DNA of 64,000 bases from Antarctobacter aquimaris (GCF_900184945.1 NZ_FXYF01000011.1:1-64000), one strand, 5' to 3'. Positions 38,491 through 47,637 are shown, counted from the first letter of the stretch. A program made the numbers and translations. Notes: generated by a model from the letters alone, not told the origin.

Positions 38491-39270
38491 ATGGTCCAAT
38501 TCACGCTCCCCAAGAATTCGCAGATCAAGACCGGCAAGACCTGGCCCAAGCCCGAGGGCGCGAAAAACGTCCGCAAGTTCCAGATCTACCGCTGGAACCC
38601 CGATGACGGCAAGAACCCGCAGGTCGACACCTATTTCCTCGACATGGACAGCTGCGGCCCGATGGTCCTGGACGCGCTGATCAAGATCAAGAACGAGATC
38701 GACCCCACCCTGACCTTCCGCCGCTCCTGCCGCGAAGGGATCTGCGGGTCCTGCGCGATGAACATCGACGGCATCAACACGCTGGCCTGCATCTACGGCC
38801 TCGACGAGATCACCGGCGACGTCAAGATCTACCCGCTGCCGCACATGCCGGTGGTCAAGGACCTGATCCCCGACCTGACCCATTTCTACGCCCAGCACGC
38901 CAGCATCATGCCCTGGCTGGAGACCAAGACCAACCGCCCGGCCAAGGAATGGCGCCAGTCCATCGAGGACCGCAAGAAACTCGACGGTCTCTATGAATGC
39001 GTGATGTGCGCGTCCTGCTCGACCGCCTGCCCGTCCTACTGGTGGAACGGCGACCGCTACCTCGGCCCGGCCGCGCTGCTGCACGCCTACCGCTGGATCA
39101 TCGACAGCCGCGACGAGGCGACGGGTGAGCGGCTCGACCAGCTCGAGGATCCGTTCAAGCTGTACCGCTGCCACACCATCATGAACTGCGCCAAGACCTG
39201 CCCCAAGGGCCTGAACCCGGCGCTGGCAATTGCCGAGATCAAGAAGATGATGGTCGACCGCGCGGTCTGA
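38491..39270 (+). CDS. sdhB: Succinate dehydrogenase iron-sulfur subunit
   Basis: A 259-residue electron-transfer subunit. The 2Fe-2S site is in [18 protein letters not shown] with a later cysteine in NTLAC, the 4Fe-4S site is [16 protein letters not shown] and the 3Fe-4S site includes [17 protein letters not shown]. The ATG at 38491 has GGAGAGAGAG just upstream. It is the last gene of the operon, followed by a terminator. Confidence 0.96.
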   Translation: MVQFTLPKNSQIKTGKTWPKPEGAKNVRKFQIYRWNPDDGKNPQVDTYFLDMDSCGPMVLDALIKIKNEIDPTLTFRRSCREGICGSCAMNIDGINTLACIYGLDEITGDVKIYPLPHMPVVKDLIPDLTHFYAQHASIMPWLETKTNRPAKEWRQSIEDRKKLDGLYECVMCASCSTACPSYWWNGDRYLGPAALLHAYRWIIDSRDEATGERLDQLEDPFKLYRCHTIMNCAKTCPKGLNPALAIAEIKKMMVDRAV

Positions 39271-39298
39271 CACCCGCCGCACCGCCGAAATGCAACCG

Positions 39299-39330
39299 CC
39301 CCGAGAAGCTTGCCGGCGTCTCGGGGTTTT
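39299..39330 (+). terminator. Rho-independent terminator of the sdh operon
   Basis: An 8-bp stem, CCCCGAGA with TCTCGGGG, a 12-base loop and a TTTT tract, 29 bases after the sdhB stop. Confidence 0.88.
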
Positions 39331-39474
39331 GCCTTGTCATGCAAACGCGTCCCGGTCTCGTTTGCCGCGTGCCGCGGACCATTCCAAACCGCACCCAGGC
39401 TCGGGCGCGCCCCTCCTACGGCCGAACGACCCCCGGGCCTTTCGCCGATCGACCCAAACGACTAGGGAAAGCGC

Positions 39475-39660
39475 ATGCTTGTCGTCGTCGGTCTCATCCT
39501 CGCCTTTGTCCTGATCGCGGTGTTTTCCAACCGGGCCACGCGGCACTGCCGCTGGCGCGAACGCCGCCACGGCGACGCCAGTTCATGGACCTGCATCCAT
39601 TGTGGCGCGCGTGTCGAGGGCAAACCGGGCGAACCGCCCCGCACCTGCCTGCGCGCCTGA
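39475..39660 (+). CDS. Small membrane protein with a zinc-ribbon-like tail
   Basis: A 61-residue protein. One N-terminal helix (residues 2-18) is followed by a basic stretch and CRWR, then WTCIHCGARVEGKPGEPPRTC, which gives C-x2-C and a further cysteine, a zinc-knuckle-like pattern. No family is named with confidence; short proteins of this design occur in Rhodobacterales. It converges with the next gene, with 3 bases between stop codons. Confidence 0.7.
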   Translation: MLVVVGLILAFVLIAVFSNRATRHCRWRERRHGDASSWTCIHCGARVEGKPGEPPRTCLRA

Positions 39661-39663
39661 TCC

Positions 39664-40839
39664 TCAGCGCCGCGCCCACCAGTCCGACGGCTTTTTCCGC
39701 GTGCCATGCCCGCGCGCCAGCCACAGCGCCACCCGCCGCAGCCGCCCCAAAGCCAACCGCAGCCACAGCCGGTCCCGCAGCCGCGTGAAATCCCGGTTGA
39801 ACGGGCAGACCCGCATGCAGATCGCGCAGTCCGTCGCCGTCTTGGCCCAGAAGCCAAAGCATTTCTCGGCGTCCGAGGTCCATTTCCGCACCCCCCGGAT
39901 CGCCGACACATTCGGCCCCGCGTCCGTCGGCGGCCCGTAGGGCAGCGCCTTGACCGGGCAGGCGTCGGCGCATTTCGTGCAGATGTCGCAGAACGCCCGC
40001 ACCCCGCGCGGCGTGGGCGCGTCATGCGCCAGCGGCAGGTTGGTGAAGATCTTGGAAAACCGCAGGCGCGGGCCGAACTCGGGCGTAATGACCAGCTGGT
40101 TGCGCGCGTATTCGCCCAAGCCCGCCTTGACCGCGTAGGGGATCACCAGCGCGGTGTCGTTCATCGACGGCACAGCCTCGTAGCCCAGGTTGCGCAGGTA
40201 GGCGGCCAACTGCATCGCCACCGCCGCCTCGTGGCTGTATTCGCGCCCCGTTGCCGCCCCGGCCAGCGCCGAGGGGTAGGTCGCCACCAACTCGCGGTCC
40301 ATCTCGTGGCCCAGCACGATGACCGAGGTCAGCCCCTCGGGCAGGCCGTGCGGCGCCTCGCTCATGTCGCGGGTGTCGACCCGGCTGGCGTACAGCCAGC
40401 GGCGGTCGAAATCGGTGATGCCGCACAGATCGGCGCCAAAGAACCGCGCCACCCGCTTGACCTCTGCCGCCGCCGCCTCCGGCCCGCCCATCTCGGCGCG
40501 GTCTTCGGCGACCGGCGTGTCGCAGCGGATCGGCGCCTGGAACCCCTCGCGCACCCCGTCCTGCGCCTGCCGGTTGGAAATCAGGTCGGACACCAGCCAG
40601 GCCGCGTTGCGCAGGGCAAAGTCGCGCTGGCTGAAGCCGTCGCCCCGGCGCGGCGCGGCCTCCATCCGGTAGGAGGCGAAAAAGGCGTCCGTCTTCGCGC
40701 TGCGCACCTTCGGATCCCAGAAGGCGCGGGTAAAGATGTCGTTGCGCTGGGTGAACGGCTCAAAATCCTCCGTGACCTCGATCCCGGCGGCGGAATCGCC
40801 GTCCTGTCGCGGGTCGGGTCTGTTGCGGGGCCAGGTCAT
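39664..40839 (-). CDS. Double-cluster 4Fe-4S protein, reductive dehalogenase/QueG-like
   Basis: A 391-residue protein. The middle (AAEVKRVARFFGADLCGITDFDRRW, VIVLGHEMDRELV, AVAMQLAAYLRNLGYEAVPS, ARNQLVITPEFGPRLRFSKIFTNLPL) follows the cobalamin-binding nitroreductase-like fold shared by QueG and respiratory reductive dehalogenases. Two cluster motifs follow: CDICTKCADACP and CAICMRVCPFNR. There is no twin-arginine signal and no membrane partner gene, so a cytoplasmic enzyme is likely. Substrate unknown: a halogenated aromatic, or a tRNA-like substrate as for QueG. The N-terminal 100 residues match neither family's usual start. Confidence 0.75.
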   Translation of the reverse strand: MTWPRNRPDPRQDGDSAAGIEVTEDFEPFTQRNDIFTRAFWDPKVRSAKTDAFFASYRMEAAPRRGDGFSQRDFALRNAAWLVSDLISNRQAQDGVREGFQAPIRCDTPVAEDRAEMGGPEAAAAEVKRVARFFGADLCGITDFDRRWLYASRVDTRDMSEAPHGLPEGLTSVIVLGHEMDRELVATYPSALAGAATGREYSHEAAVAMQLAAYLRNLGYEAVPSMNDTALVIPYAVKAGLGEYARNQLVITPEFGPRLRFSKIFTNLPLAHDAPTPRGVRAFCDICTKCADACPVKALPYGPPTDAGPNVSAIRGVRKWTSDAEKCFGFWAKTATDCAICMRVCPFNRDFTRLRDRLWLRLALGRLRRVALWLARGHGTRKKPSDWWARR

Positions 40840-40947
40840 GCCGCCACCCTAGGGGGCGGCCGTGCGGCGGTAAACGGGGCAGATGCGGGACCCCATGGAC
40901 AGCCCGCGACACCCCCGGCACTGTGGCGATCAAAGGAGCGCCCGCCG

Positions 40948-41664
40948 ATGTCCAGCCTCGCCTTCCTCTGTCCGCCTGCGCTTGACGGCCGCATCCCGCC
41001 GCCCCGCCCGGCGGCGAAATTCCTGCCGGAGTGGTTCCGCGCCCTGCCGCGTGCGCTGGGCATGCCCGATGCGCACGGATTGCAGGCCCATACCGTGCGC
41101 GCCTGCCTGCCGGTGACCGATGCCTTTGCCCTGGGCTGGATCATCCCGCTGCCGTTCGACATCCAGACCTCGCGCGACAGCTTTGGCCAGCTGCGCTTTC
41201 ACTGGGCCACGGACCTGCCCTTTGCCCCGGTCGAACAGCACCACCCGGCGCAGATCGGCGCCTATGACGCGCCGTTCCATGGGCGGATGCCGCTGAAATT
41301 CATCAACCCCTGGCGCATCGTCCTGCCGCCCGGCTGGTCGGCCGCCTTCCTGCACCCGGTCAACCATTTCGAACTGCCGTTCACCGCCTTCAACGGCGTC
41401 GTCGACTGCGACGCGCTCGAGGTGCCGGTCAACATCCCCTTTCTCTGGACGGACCCGGGCGAAGGGGTGGCGCTGCCCGCCGGAACGCCCATGGTGCAGG
41501 TCGTGCCCTTCGAACGGCGGGCTGCCATCACCGACGCGACCGTTCGCGCCGAAACCGCGACCGAGGCCGAGGCGCGCGCCGCGGCCCTTGCCCGCAAGTA
41601 CGGCGAAGAGTCGGTCTATGCCCGCGAATGGCGTCACCGGCACGACCGCGAACCGCCCCCCTGA
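40948..41664 (+). CDS. Uncharacterised protein with LPEWF motif (DUF6065-like)
   Basis: A 238-residue soluble protein. It starts LAFLCPPALDGRIPPPRPAAKFLPEWFRALPRALG, a pattern I associate with DUF6065-type proteins from bacteria and phages. It also has KFINPWRIVLPPGWS, HPVNHFELPFTAFNGVVD and PFLWTDPGEGVALPAGTPMVQVVPF, a beta-rich sequence. AAAGGAG precedes the ATG at 40948. No function can be given. It stands between the Fe-S protein gene (divergent) and the DUF1989 gene. Confidence 0.6.
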   Translation: MSSLAFLCPPALDGRIPPPRPAAKFLPEWFRALPRALGMPDAHGLQAHTVRACLPVTDAFALGWIIPLPFDIQTSRDSFGQLRFHWATDLPFAPVEQHHPAQIGAYDAPFHGRMPLKFINPWRIVLPPGWSAAFLHPVNHFELPFTAFNGVVDCDALEVPVNIPFLWTDPGEGVALPAGTPMVQVVPFERRAAITDATVRAETATEAEARAAALARKYGEESVYAREWRHRHDREPPP

Positions 41665-41727
41665 CCGGCGCCACCTTGCCTTTCGCCGCATTCAGGGGTT
41701 CAGTCGCGGGAAAAAGGGAGTCCGCAC

Positions 41728-42582
41728 ATGACCCAACCGCCTGACGCAGAGGCCCGCCGCGCCATCGCCCCGGTGATCTGCTACCCCGTTGAGACCCTGC
41801 CGAAACCGGACCTTGGCCTCTACCGCGCCGCGCTGGAGGGGGCAGAGATCACCCACACCACTCGCGCCGCCCCGCGCGAGGCCTGCACCTTTGCCGTCCC
41901 GGCCGGGCACTTCTTTCGCATCGTCTCTGTCGAGGGGCCGCAGGTGGGCGACCTCAACCTGTGGAACGCGCACGACCTGACGGAACGCTTCTATTCCGGC
42001 AAGACCCGCGCGCTGCACGGCACCCATGTCACCACCGGCGACCGGCTGTGGTCCAGCTTTCCCTTCCTGCGTCAGATGGCGACCATCGTCGCCGACACGC
42101 TGGACTGGTACGGCTTCGATGCCTTCGGCGGGTCGGTGCATGACGTGATCGGCACGCGCTGCGACCCCTACACCGGCAACCTGCTGTCCGGCACGCACTA
42201 CCACCACTGCTGCCATTCCAACCTGATCCGCGCCCTGTCCGCGGCGCGCGGGTTGTCCACGGGTGAGGCCGAGCGTCACGTGCATGACGTGCTGAACGTC
42301 TTCATGTGCACCGGCTTCACCCGCGACACCGGGCAGTATTTCATGAAGGCCAGCCCGGTGCGCCCCGGCGACCACCTGACCTTTTTCGCAGAGATCGACC
42401 TGCTGGGCGCGCTCAGCGCCTGTCCCGGCGGCGATTGCTCGGCCGAACACAGCTCGGACACCTCCGCCTGCTATCCGCTTCAGGTGGAGGTGCTGCGCCC
42501 GGTCCCGGGCGCGCTGGCAGGCTGGCACAGCCCGCGTGTCAACGGCTACGACCGCAGTCACGGCATGGGGGGCGGGGCCTGA
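41728..42582 (+). CDS. DUF1989 (urea carboxylase-associated) family protein
   Basis: A 284-residue protein of the DUF1989 family. FAVPAGHFFRIVSVEGPQVGDLNLWNAHD is the hallmark start, and GTHYHHCCHSNLIRAL and HDVLNVFMCTGFTRDTGQYFMKASPVRPGDHLTFFAEIDLLGALSACPGGDC are the conserved core with many His and Cys residues that may bind metal. Relatives lie beside urea carboxylase genes, but none is here. Role unknown. Confidence 0.88.
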   Translation: MTQPPDAEARRAIAPVICYPVETLPKPDLGLYRAALEGAEITHTTRAAPREACTFAVPAGHFFRIVSVEGPQVGDLNLWNAHDLTERFYSGKTRALHGTHVTTGDRLWSSFPFLRQMATIVADTLDWYGFDAFGGSVHDVIGTRCDPYTGNLLSGTHYHHCCHSNLIRALSAARGLSTGEAERHVHDVLNVFMCTGFTRDTGQYFMKASPVRPGDHLTFFAEIDLLGALSACPGGDCSAEHSSDTSACYPLQVEVLRPVPGALAGWHSPRVNGYDRSHGMGGGA

Positions 42583-42593
42583 GCCCCGCCCGC

Positions 42594-43301
42594 CTAACCG
42601 GCGAAGGCCGCCTCCAGCGCGATCTCGACCATTTCGCCAAACGATTGCTCGCGGTCCTTCGACGGCATCGCCTCGCCAGTGATGAGGTGATCGGAAACCG
42701 TCAGCACCGCCAGCGCCCGCGCGCCAAAACGGGCGGCGACGCAATACAGCTCCGCCGCTTCCATTTCCACCGCAAGCACCCCGTGCCGCACCATCTGTTC
42801 ATTGAGGTCCGGCCGCTCGTCATAGAAAACATCCGACGAATAGATCCCGCCGACATGCGGAGTCACACCCTTGGCCCGCGCCGCATCGACCGCCGCCGCC
42901 AACAGCCCGTAATCCGCGCAGGGCGCATAGCTCAACTCGCGGAACAGCCCCTTTGACGGAGTCGAAATGGTTGACGCAGTCATCGCGATGACGATATCGC
43001 GGATCTTCACGTCCTTTTGCATCGCGCCGCAGGACCCGATGCGGATCAGCGTCCTGGCGCCATAGTCCCGCAGCAGTTCATTGGCATAGATCGACAGGCT
43101 GGGCATTCCCATGCCCGAGCCCTGGATCGACACCCGGTGGCCGCGCCAGGTGCCGGTAAAGCCCGACATCCCGCGCACCTCGTTGACGCAGCGCACGTCG
43201 TCGAGAAAGGTCTTCGCGGCCCATTCGGCGCGCCGGGGATCGCCGGGCATCAGGACCGTTTCGGCGATCTCCCCCGGGGCCGCTCCGATATGAATGGTCA
43301 T
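42594..43301 (-). CDS. deoD: Purine-nucleoside phosphorylase (DeoD type)
   Basis: A 235-residue hexameric-type phosphorylase (EC 2.4.2.1) that splits purine nucleosides to base and ribose 1-phosphate. [23 protein letters not shown] is the start, [22 protein letters not shown] the phosphate/ribose region, and [12 protein letters not shown] the nucleoside site. A conserved aspartate follows near the end ([11 protein letters not shown]). The start lies one base from the stop of the H-NS-like gene. Together with amn it forms a purine salvage theme. Confidence 0.94.
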   Translation of the reverse strand: MTIHIGAAPGEIAETVLMPGDPRRAEWAAKTFLDDVRCVNEVRGMSGFTGTWRGHRVSIQGSGMGMPSLSIYANELLRDYGARTLIRIGSCGAMQKDVKIRDIVIAMTASTISTPSKGLFRELSYAPCADYGLLAAAVDAARAKGVTPHVGGIYSSDVFYDERPDLNEQMVRHGVLAVEMEAAELYCVAARFGARALAVLTVSDHLITGEAMPSKDREQSFGEMVEIALEAAFAG

Positions 43302-43302
43302 G

Positions 43303-43611
43303 TCAGAGCGCGAGATCTTCCAGCGACTTGCCCGCCTTCAGCGCGTCGATCACCCAGTTCGGCTTGCGTCCGCGGCCGGTCCAGGTCTGGCTCGGGTCGG
43401 CGGGGTTGGCGTATTTCGGGGCGCCCTTGCTGCCTTTCGGCGCGCCTTCCAGCACGTCGTCCAGCGAATAGCCATAGGCCTTCACGGCCTTTTCTGCGGC
43501 GCGTTTCGCCTCGGCCTTGCGGCGCATGTCCACCGTTTTCATCGCCTTTTGCGCGTCGATGATCAATTGCTGCAATTCATCGCGCGTCAGGTTTTCCAGG
43601 TCCATTTCCAT
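43303..43611 (-). CDS. H-NS-family (HvrA-like) DNA-binding protein
   Basis: A 102-residue H-NS histone-family protein. An N-terminal coiled-coil dimerisation part ([36 protein letters not shown]) joins by a linker to the DNA-binding motif [13 protein letters not shown], the canonical TWTGxGRxPxW core, and ends [19 protein letters not shown] lies about 9 bases before the ATG at 43611. HvrA of Rhodobacter is the model relative. It is followed directly by deoD. Its 250-bp upstream region is AT-rich. Confidence 0.92.
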   Translation of the reverse strand: MEMDLENLTRDELQQLIIDAQKAMKTVDMRRKAEAKRAAEKAVKAYGYSLDDVLEGAPKGSKGAPKYANPADPSQTWTGRGRKPNWVIDALKAGKSLEDLAL

Positions 43612-43811
43612 CTCTGCCGTCCTTTTGTTGTTTTGCGTGTTCTGATCGGGGAGTTGTGGGGTTTCAAGTGACAGTTTGTGTCAATCTTTGGAATTTTCAA
43701 GAATTCGTGGCGCAAGCTGGTGCTATTCAGCGCCAATACGCTTTGGTATAGACAATAGCTGATCTTTTGGCGAAATCAAAAGACCGCAGATATGCCGCAA
43801 TGCAGCAAGGC

Positions 43812-43838
43812 AAAAGCCCGCCGAAACGGCGGGCTTTT
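43812..43838 (-). terminator. Rho-independent terminator of the mutase gene
   Basis: A 12-bp perfect stem, AAAAGCCCGCCG with CGGCGGGCTTTT, and a 3-base loop, 28 bases beyond the mutase stop on the minus strand. Confidence 0.92.
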
Positions 43839-43865
43839 CAAATCCGGACCAGGGAAATGGGCGGG

Positions 43866-45839
43866 TTATTGCGCCGCGACAGAGGCGGGATCGGCCAGCG
43901 TCACGATATCGCGCATGATGGCATTCAGCTCGAAATCCTTGGGGGTGTAGACCTGCGCCACCCCCATCGCCGTCAGCCGCCGCGCGTCCTCGTCGGGGAT
44001 GATGCCGCCGACGATCACCGGCACATGGCCCAGCCCCTCGGCCCGCATCCGGTCCATCAGTTCCTCGACCAGCGGGATGTGACTGCCCGACAGGATCGAC
44101 AGGCCGACCACATGCGCGCCGTTGCGCGCCGCCTCGACGATCTGTTCGGGCGTCAGGCGGATGCCCTCGTAGTCGATCTCCATGCCGCAGTCCCGCGCGC
44201 GAAAGGCGATCTGCTCGGCGCCGTTGGAATGGCCGTCCAGCCCCGGCTTGCCCACCAGGAACCGCAGCCGCGTGCCCAGCCGGTCGCTGACCGCGTCCAC
44301 CGCGGCGCGCAGGTCGTCCAGCCCCTCGGTCTTGTTGGACACCGCGCGCGACACGCCGGTAGGGCCGCGATACTCGCCGAACACCGCGCGCATCTGCGCC
44401 GCCCATTCGCCCGTCGTCACCCCGGCCCGCGCGCAGAGGATGCTGGCCGGCATGACGTTGCGCCCCGCCACCGCCGCCGCCCGCAGGTCCGCCAGTGCTG
44501 CCTTGACCATGCCCTCGTTGCGGTCCGCGCGCCAGGCGTTCAGCCGGTCGATCTGCTCCTGCTCCACCGCCGGGTCGACGGTCATGATGCCGCCGTCCGC
44601 GTCCATCAGCGGGCTGGGCTCGCCGTGGGTGAACTTGTTGACGCCCACCACCACGGTTTCGCCCCGCTCGATCCGGTTCAGCCGCTCGGCGTTGCTGTCG
44701 ACCAGCCGGCCCTTCATGTATTCGATCGCCTCGACCGCGCCGCCCATGCTGTCGATATTGGCCAGCTCGGCCCGAGCGCCCGCCTTCAGCTCGGTCACCT
44801 TGGCATCCACCGCCGGGTTGCCGTCGAACAGGTCGTCGAATTCCAAGAGGTCGGTCTCGAATGCCATGATCTGCTGCATCCGCATTGACCATTGCTGGTC
44901 CCAGGGGCGCGGCAGGCCCAGCGCCTCGTTCCAGGCGGGCAGCTGCACCGCGCGCGCGCGGGCCTTTTTCGACAGCGTCACCGCCAGCATTTCAATGAGA
45001 ATGCGGTAGACGTTGTTTTCCGGCTGCTGCTCGGTCAGGCCCAGGCTGTTGACCTGCACGCCGTAGCGGAACCGCCGCACCTTGGGGTCCTCCACGCCGT
45101 AACGTTCCTGCAGGATCTCATCCCAGAGATCGACAAAGGCGCGCATCTTGCACATCTCGGTGACAAACCGGATGCCCGCGTTGACAAAGAAAGAGATGCG
45201 CCCGCACAGCGTCGGGAAATCCTCGGCCGGGACGCGGGTCTTCAGCTCGTCCAGCACCGCGATGGCAGTGGCCAGCGCAAAGGCCAGCTCCTGTTCCGGC
45301 GTCGCCCCCGCCTCCTGCAAGTGGTAGGAACAGACGTTCATCGGGTTCCACTTGGGCACATTGATATAGCAGTACTCCGCCACGTCGCCGATCAGCTTGA
45401 GGCTGGGTTTCGGCGGGCAGATGTAGGTGCCGCGCGACAGGTATTCCTTGATCAGGTCGTTCTGCACCGTGCCTTGCAGTTGCGACACGTCCGCGCCCTG
45501 TTCCTCGGCCACCGCGATATAGAGCGCCAGCAGCCAGGGGGCGGTGGCGTTGATCGTCATCGAGGTGTTCATCTGGTCCAGCGGGATCTGGTCGAACAGC
45601 GCGCGCATGTCGCCCAGGTGGCAGACCGGCACGCCGACCTTGCCCACCTCGCCGCGCGCCAGCACGTGATCGCTGTCATAGCCGGTCTGCGTCGGCAGGT
45701 CGAAGGCCACGGACAGGCCGGTCTGCCCCTTGGACAGGTTGCTGCGGTAGAGCGCGTTCGAGGCCTGCGCGGTCGAATGTCCGGCATAGGTGCGGATGAG
45801 CCAGGGTTTGTCGCGGGGCGGCATCGGCGTGTCGGTCAT
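43866..45839 (-). CDS. ecm: Ethylmalonyl-CoA mutase
   Basis: A 657-residue cobalamin-dependent mutase that rearranges (2R)-ethylmalonyl-CoA to methylsuccinyl-CoA. It opens WLIRTYAGHSTAQASNALYR, has the substrate-barrel segment GLSVAFDLPTQTGYDSDH and NTSMTINATAPWLLALYIAVAEEQG, and ends with a B12-binding domain whose base-off motif is LDGHSNGAEQIAF. At 657 residues, with a truncated N-terminus, it is shorter than the 710-residue methylmalonyl-CoA mutase and matches Ecm. GGAGG precedes the ATG at 45839. It has its own terminator and lies 1.9 kb from ccr, which makes its precursor. Methylmalonyl-CoA mutase activity is less likely. Confidence 0.9.
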   Translation of the reverse strand: MTDTPMPPRDKPWLIRTYAGHSTAQASNALYRSNLSKGQTGLSVAFDLPTQTGYDSDHVLARGEVGKVGVPVCHLGDMRALFDQIPLDQMNTSMTINATAPWLLALYIAVAEEQGADVSQLQGTVQNDLIKEYLSRGTYICPPKPSLKLIGDVAEYCYINVPKWNPMNVCSYHLQEAGATPEQELAFALATAIAVLDELKTRVPAEDFPTLCGRISFFVNAGIRFVTEMCKMRAFVDLWDEILQERYGVEDPKVRRFRYGVQVNSLGLTEQQPENNVYRILIEMLAVTLSKKARARAVQLPAWNEALGLPRPWDQQWSMRMQQIMAFETDLLEFDDLFDGNPAVDAKVTELKAGARAELANIDSMGGAVEAIEYMKGRLVDSNAERLNRIERGETVVVGVNKFTHGEPSPLMDADGGIMTVDPAVEQEQIDRLNAWRADRNEGMVKAALADLRAAAVAGRNVMPASILCARAGVTTGEWAAQMRAVFGEYRGPTGVSRAVSNKTEGLDDLRAAVDAVSDRLGTRLRFLVGKPGLDGHSNGAEQIAFRARDCGMEIDYEGIRLTPEQIVEAARNGAHVVGLSILSGSHIPLVEELMDRMRAEGLGHVPVIVGGIIPDEDARRLTAMGVAQVYTPKDFELNAIMRDIVTLADPASVAAQ

Positions 45840-46107
45840 CGGGGCCTCCGTTGGGCGTGAATCGTGGTCGGCAATCTTGTTGCGTCCAGGCATGGATAAG
45901 CGAAATATTATGTCGCTGTCAATTCGCCGCGACGCAGCGCGAGCAGGTGCAGAATACTGCCCGCCCGGCGGAAGGAAAGCCGGAAGGCCCCCGCGCGCCG
46001 ATGCCGCGGTGCCGCATCGGCGGGGCAGGGGGCGCAGAGGGGTTCGCGGTGCTTTCGGCGGGGGCTTTCGGGGGCGTTTCCGGTTTTGTACAAATAGACA
46101 TAAATCG

Positions 46108-46134
46108 CGTACAGGACGTACATAACGTACAAAA
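46108..46134. repeat. Three tandem 9-bp CGTACANNA repeats
   Basis: CGTACAGGA, CGTACATAA and CGTACAAAA are set head to tail. A further TGTACA lies 21 bp upstream at 46087-46092. They sit in the 343-bp gap between the divergent ecm and acyltransferase genes, 49 bp before the latter's ATG. The rest of the gap is GC-rich, with no gene seen. They are likely regulator half-sites, possibly spreading over both promoters. Confidence 0.6.
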
Positions 46135-46182
46135 CGCCGGCACCTCTTGCCGGAGGCCGCGCCCCCTGCAAGAGTCCCCCCG

Positions 46183-47526
46183 ATGACCGCGCCCGTGACC
46201 CTGCCGCTGTGGCTGTTCGTGCTGATCTCCGCCTTTGCGACGGTCAGTTTCGCGACACATTTCCTGTTTCCCTCGGTGCGCTGGTTCCTGCGGCGGCGGC
46301 TGGAAAAGGCGGTGGAGCGCCTGAACCAGCGGCTGGAACGCCCGATCGAACCGTTCCGCCTGCTGCGCCGCTACGACCTGATGCAGCGCCTGCTTTACCA
46401 CCCCGACGTGACTCAGGCGATTGTCGAACATTCCGCCACCGAAGGCGTCCGCGAAGACGTCGCCTTTGAACGCGCCCGCCGCTACGCGCGCGAAATTGTG
46501 CCGTCTTTCTCGGCATTTACCTATTTCGGCCTGGGGTTGCGCGGGGCCCGCCTGCTGTCCAACAGCCTGTACCGCGTGCGGGTCGGCGACCACCAGGAGA
46601 CGCCGCTGAAGGGCATCGGGACCGAGTCCGCGGTGATCTTCGTGATGAACCACCGCTCCAACATGGACTACGTGCTGGTCACCTACCTGGCCGCCAACCG
46701 CTCGGCGCTGTCCTACGCGGTCGGCGAATGGGCCAACGTCTGGCCGCTGTCCTCGCTGGTGCGGTCGACCGGCGCCTACTTCATCCGCCGCACCTCGCGC
46801 GATCCGCTCTACCGGCGGGTGATGCGCCGCTACGTGCAGATGGCCACCGCCGGGGGCGTGACGCAGGCGATCTTTCTCGAGGGTGGGCTCAGTCTCGACG
46901 GGGCGCTGGCGCCGCCCAAGCTGGGGGTGATTTCCTATATCCTGGGCGATCTGGACCTTTCCGCTCGAGATGTTGTGTTTGTTCCGGTGGGGCTGAACTA
47001 TGACCGGGTGCTCGAGGACACCGTGCTGATCCGCGCCGGAGAGGCCGGCATCCGCCGGTTCAAGGCCTCGATCACGCGGGTCCTGCGGACCATCGCGAAG
47101 CAGGCCTGGCTGCGGCTGACGGGGCGGTTTCACCGTTTCGGCTATGCCGCGGTGAGCTTTGGCAAGCCGCTGTCCCTGCGGGCGCACCCCGAACTGGTCG
47201 CCAACCCCAAGACGCTGGCCGACACCCTGATGACGCGGATTGCCGGGATCATCCCGATCCTGCCGGTGCCGCTGCTCTGCCATCTCCTGCTGAAGGCCCC
47301 GCACAGCCGCGCCGCGCTGGACCGGGCGATGACGGACCTGCTGGGCGACGACGCGCGCGCCCACGTGCGCCTGCCGCAGGGCGACCTTGCCGACGCAGTG
47401 GAAACCGGCCTCCGCGCCCTGACAGAACGCGGCTTCGTCGAGGATCGAAACGGCCAGTTCGCCCTCACCCTGCGAGGGATCCCGGTCGCGCGCTACTACG
47501 CCAACTCGGTTGCGCACCTGCTCTGA
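46183..47526 (+). CDS. PlsB-like glycerol-3-phosphate acyltransferase family protein
   Basis: A 447-residue protein with an N-terminal helix (about residues 5-28) and the acyltransferase domain. HX4D is in FVMNHRSNMDYVLV, the substrate motif in STGAYFIRRTSRDPLYRRV, and FLEGGLSLDGALAPPKLGV replaces the usual EGxRSRxGK of PlsB. It is about half the length of E. coli PlsB (807), so it is a PlsB-like variant with unproven substrate. The ATG at 46183 begins the hydrophobic N-terminus; no strong ribosome site is seen. It lies between ecm and ccr, 195 bp before ccr. Confidence 0.8.
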   Translation: MTAPVTLPLWLFVLISAFATVSFATHFLFPSVRWFLRRRLEKAVERLNQRLERPIEPFRLLRRYDLMQRLLYHPDVTQAIVEHSATEGVREDVAFERARRYAREIVPSFSAFTYFGLGLRGARLLSNSLYRVRVGDHQETPLKGIGTESAVIFVMNHRSNMDYVLVTYLAANRSALSYAVGEWANVWPLSSLVRSTGAYFIRRTSRDPLYRRVMRRYVQMATAGGVTQAIFLEGGLSLDGALAPPKLGVISYILGDLDLSARDVVFVPVGLNYDRVLEDTVLIRAGEAGIRRFKASITRVLRTIAKQAWLRLTGRFHRFGYAAVSFGKPLSLRAHPELVANPKTLADTLMTRIAGIIPILPVPLLCHLLLKAPHSRAALDRAMTDLLGDDARAHVRLPQGDLADAVETGLRALTERGFVEDRNGQFALTLRGIPVARYYANSVAHLL

Positions 47527-47621
47527 TCCAGCGGTCCCCCTGCAATCGCGGGCTTTCTGCGCCCGCACCGATGTTTCTGCGTTCGCTCGGTTATAAAATT
47601 TCAAAATCACGCCAACGGATG

Positions 47622-47637
47622 TTGCAATGTTGCGCAA
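47622..47637. promoter_or_regulatory. TTGCAA/TTGCGCAA site upstream of ccr
   Basis: TTGCAA (47622-47627) and TTGCGCAA (47630-47637) lie 85-100 bp before the ccr ATG. Both are palindromes. TTTGCAAA-like half-sites are known for ScfR/RamB-type short-chain acyl-CoA regulators (PccR, RamB), which makes such a regulator a plausible reader. That link is inference. Confidence 0.4.

Noticed and set aside
38106-39270. Frameshifted or split sdhB
   Set aside because: sdhB is complete from 38491 with all three cluster motifs; the frame before it is a separate lipoprotein.
46087-46134. CRISPR or plasmid-type replication iterons
   Set aside because: Units are only 9 bp, three copies, with no spacers, no cas or rep gene and no AT-rich origin.
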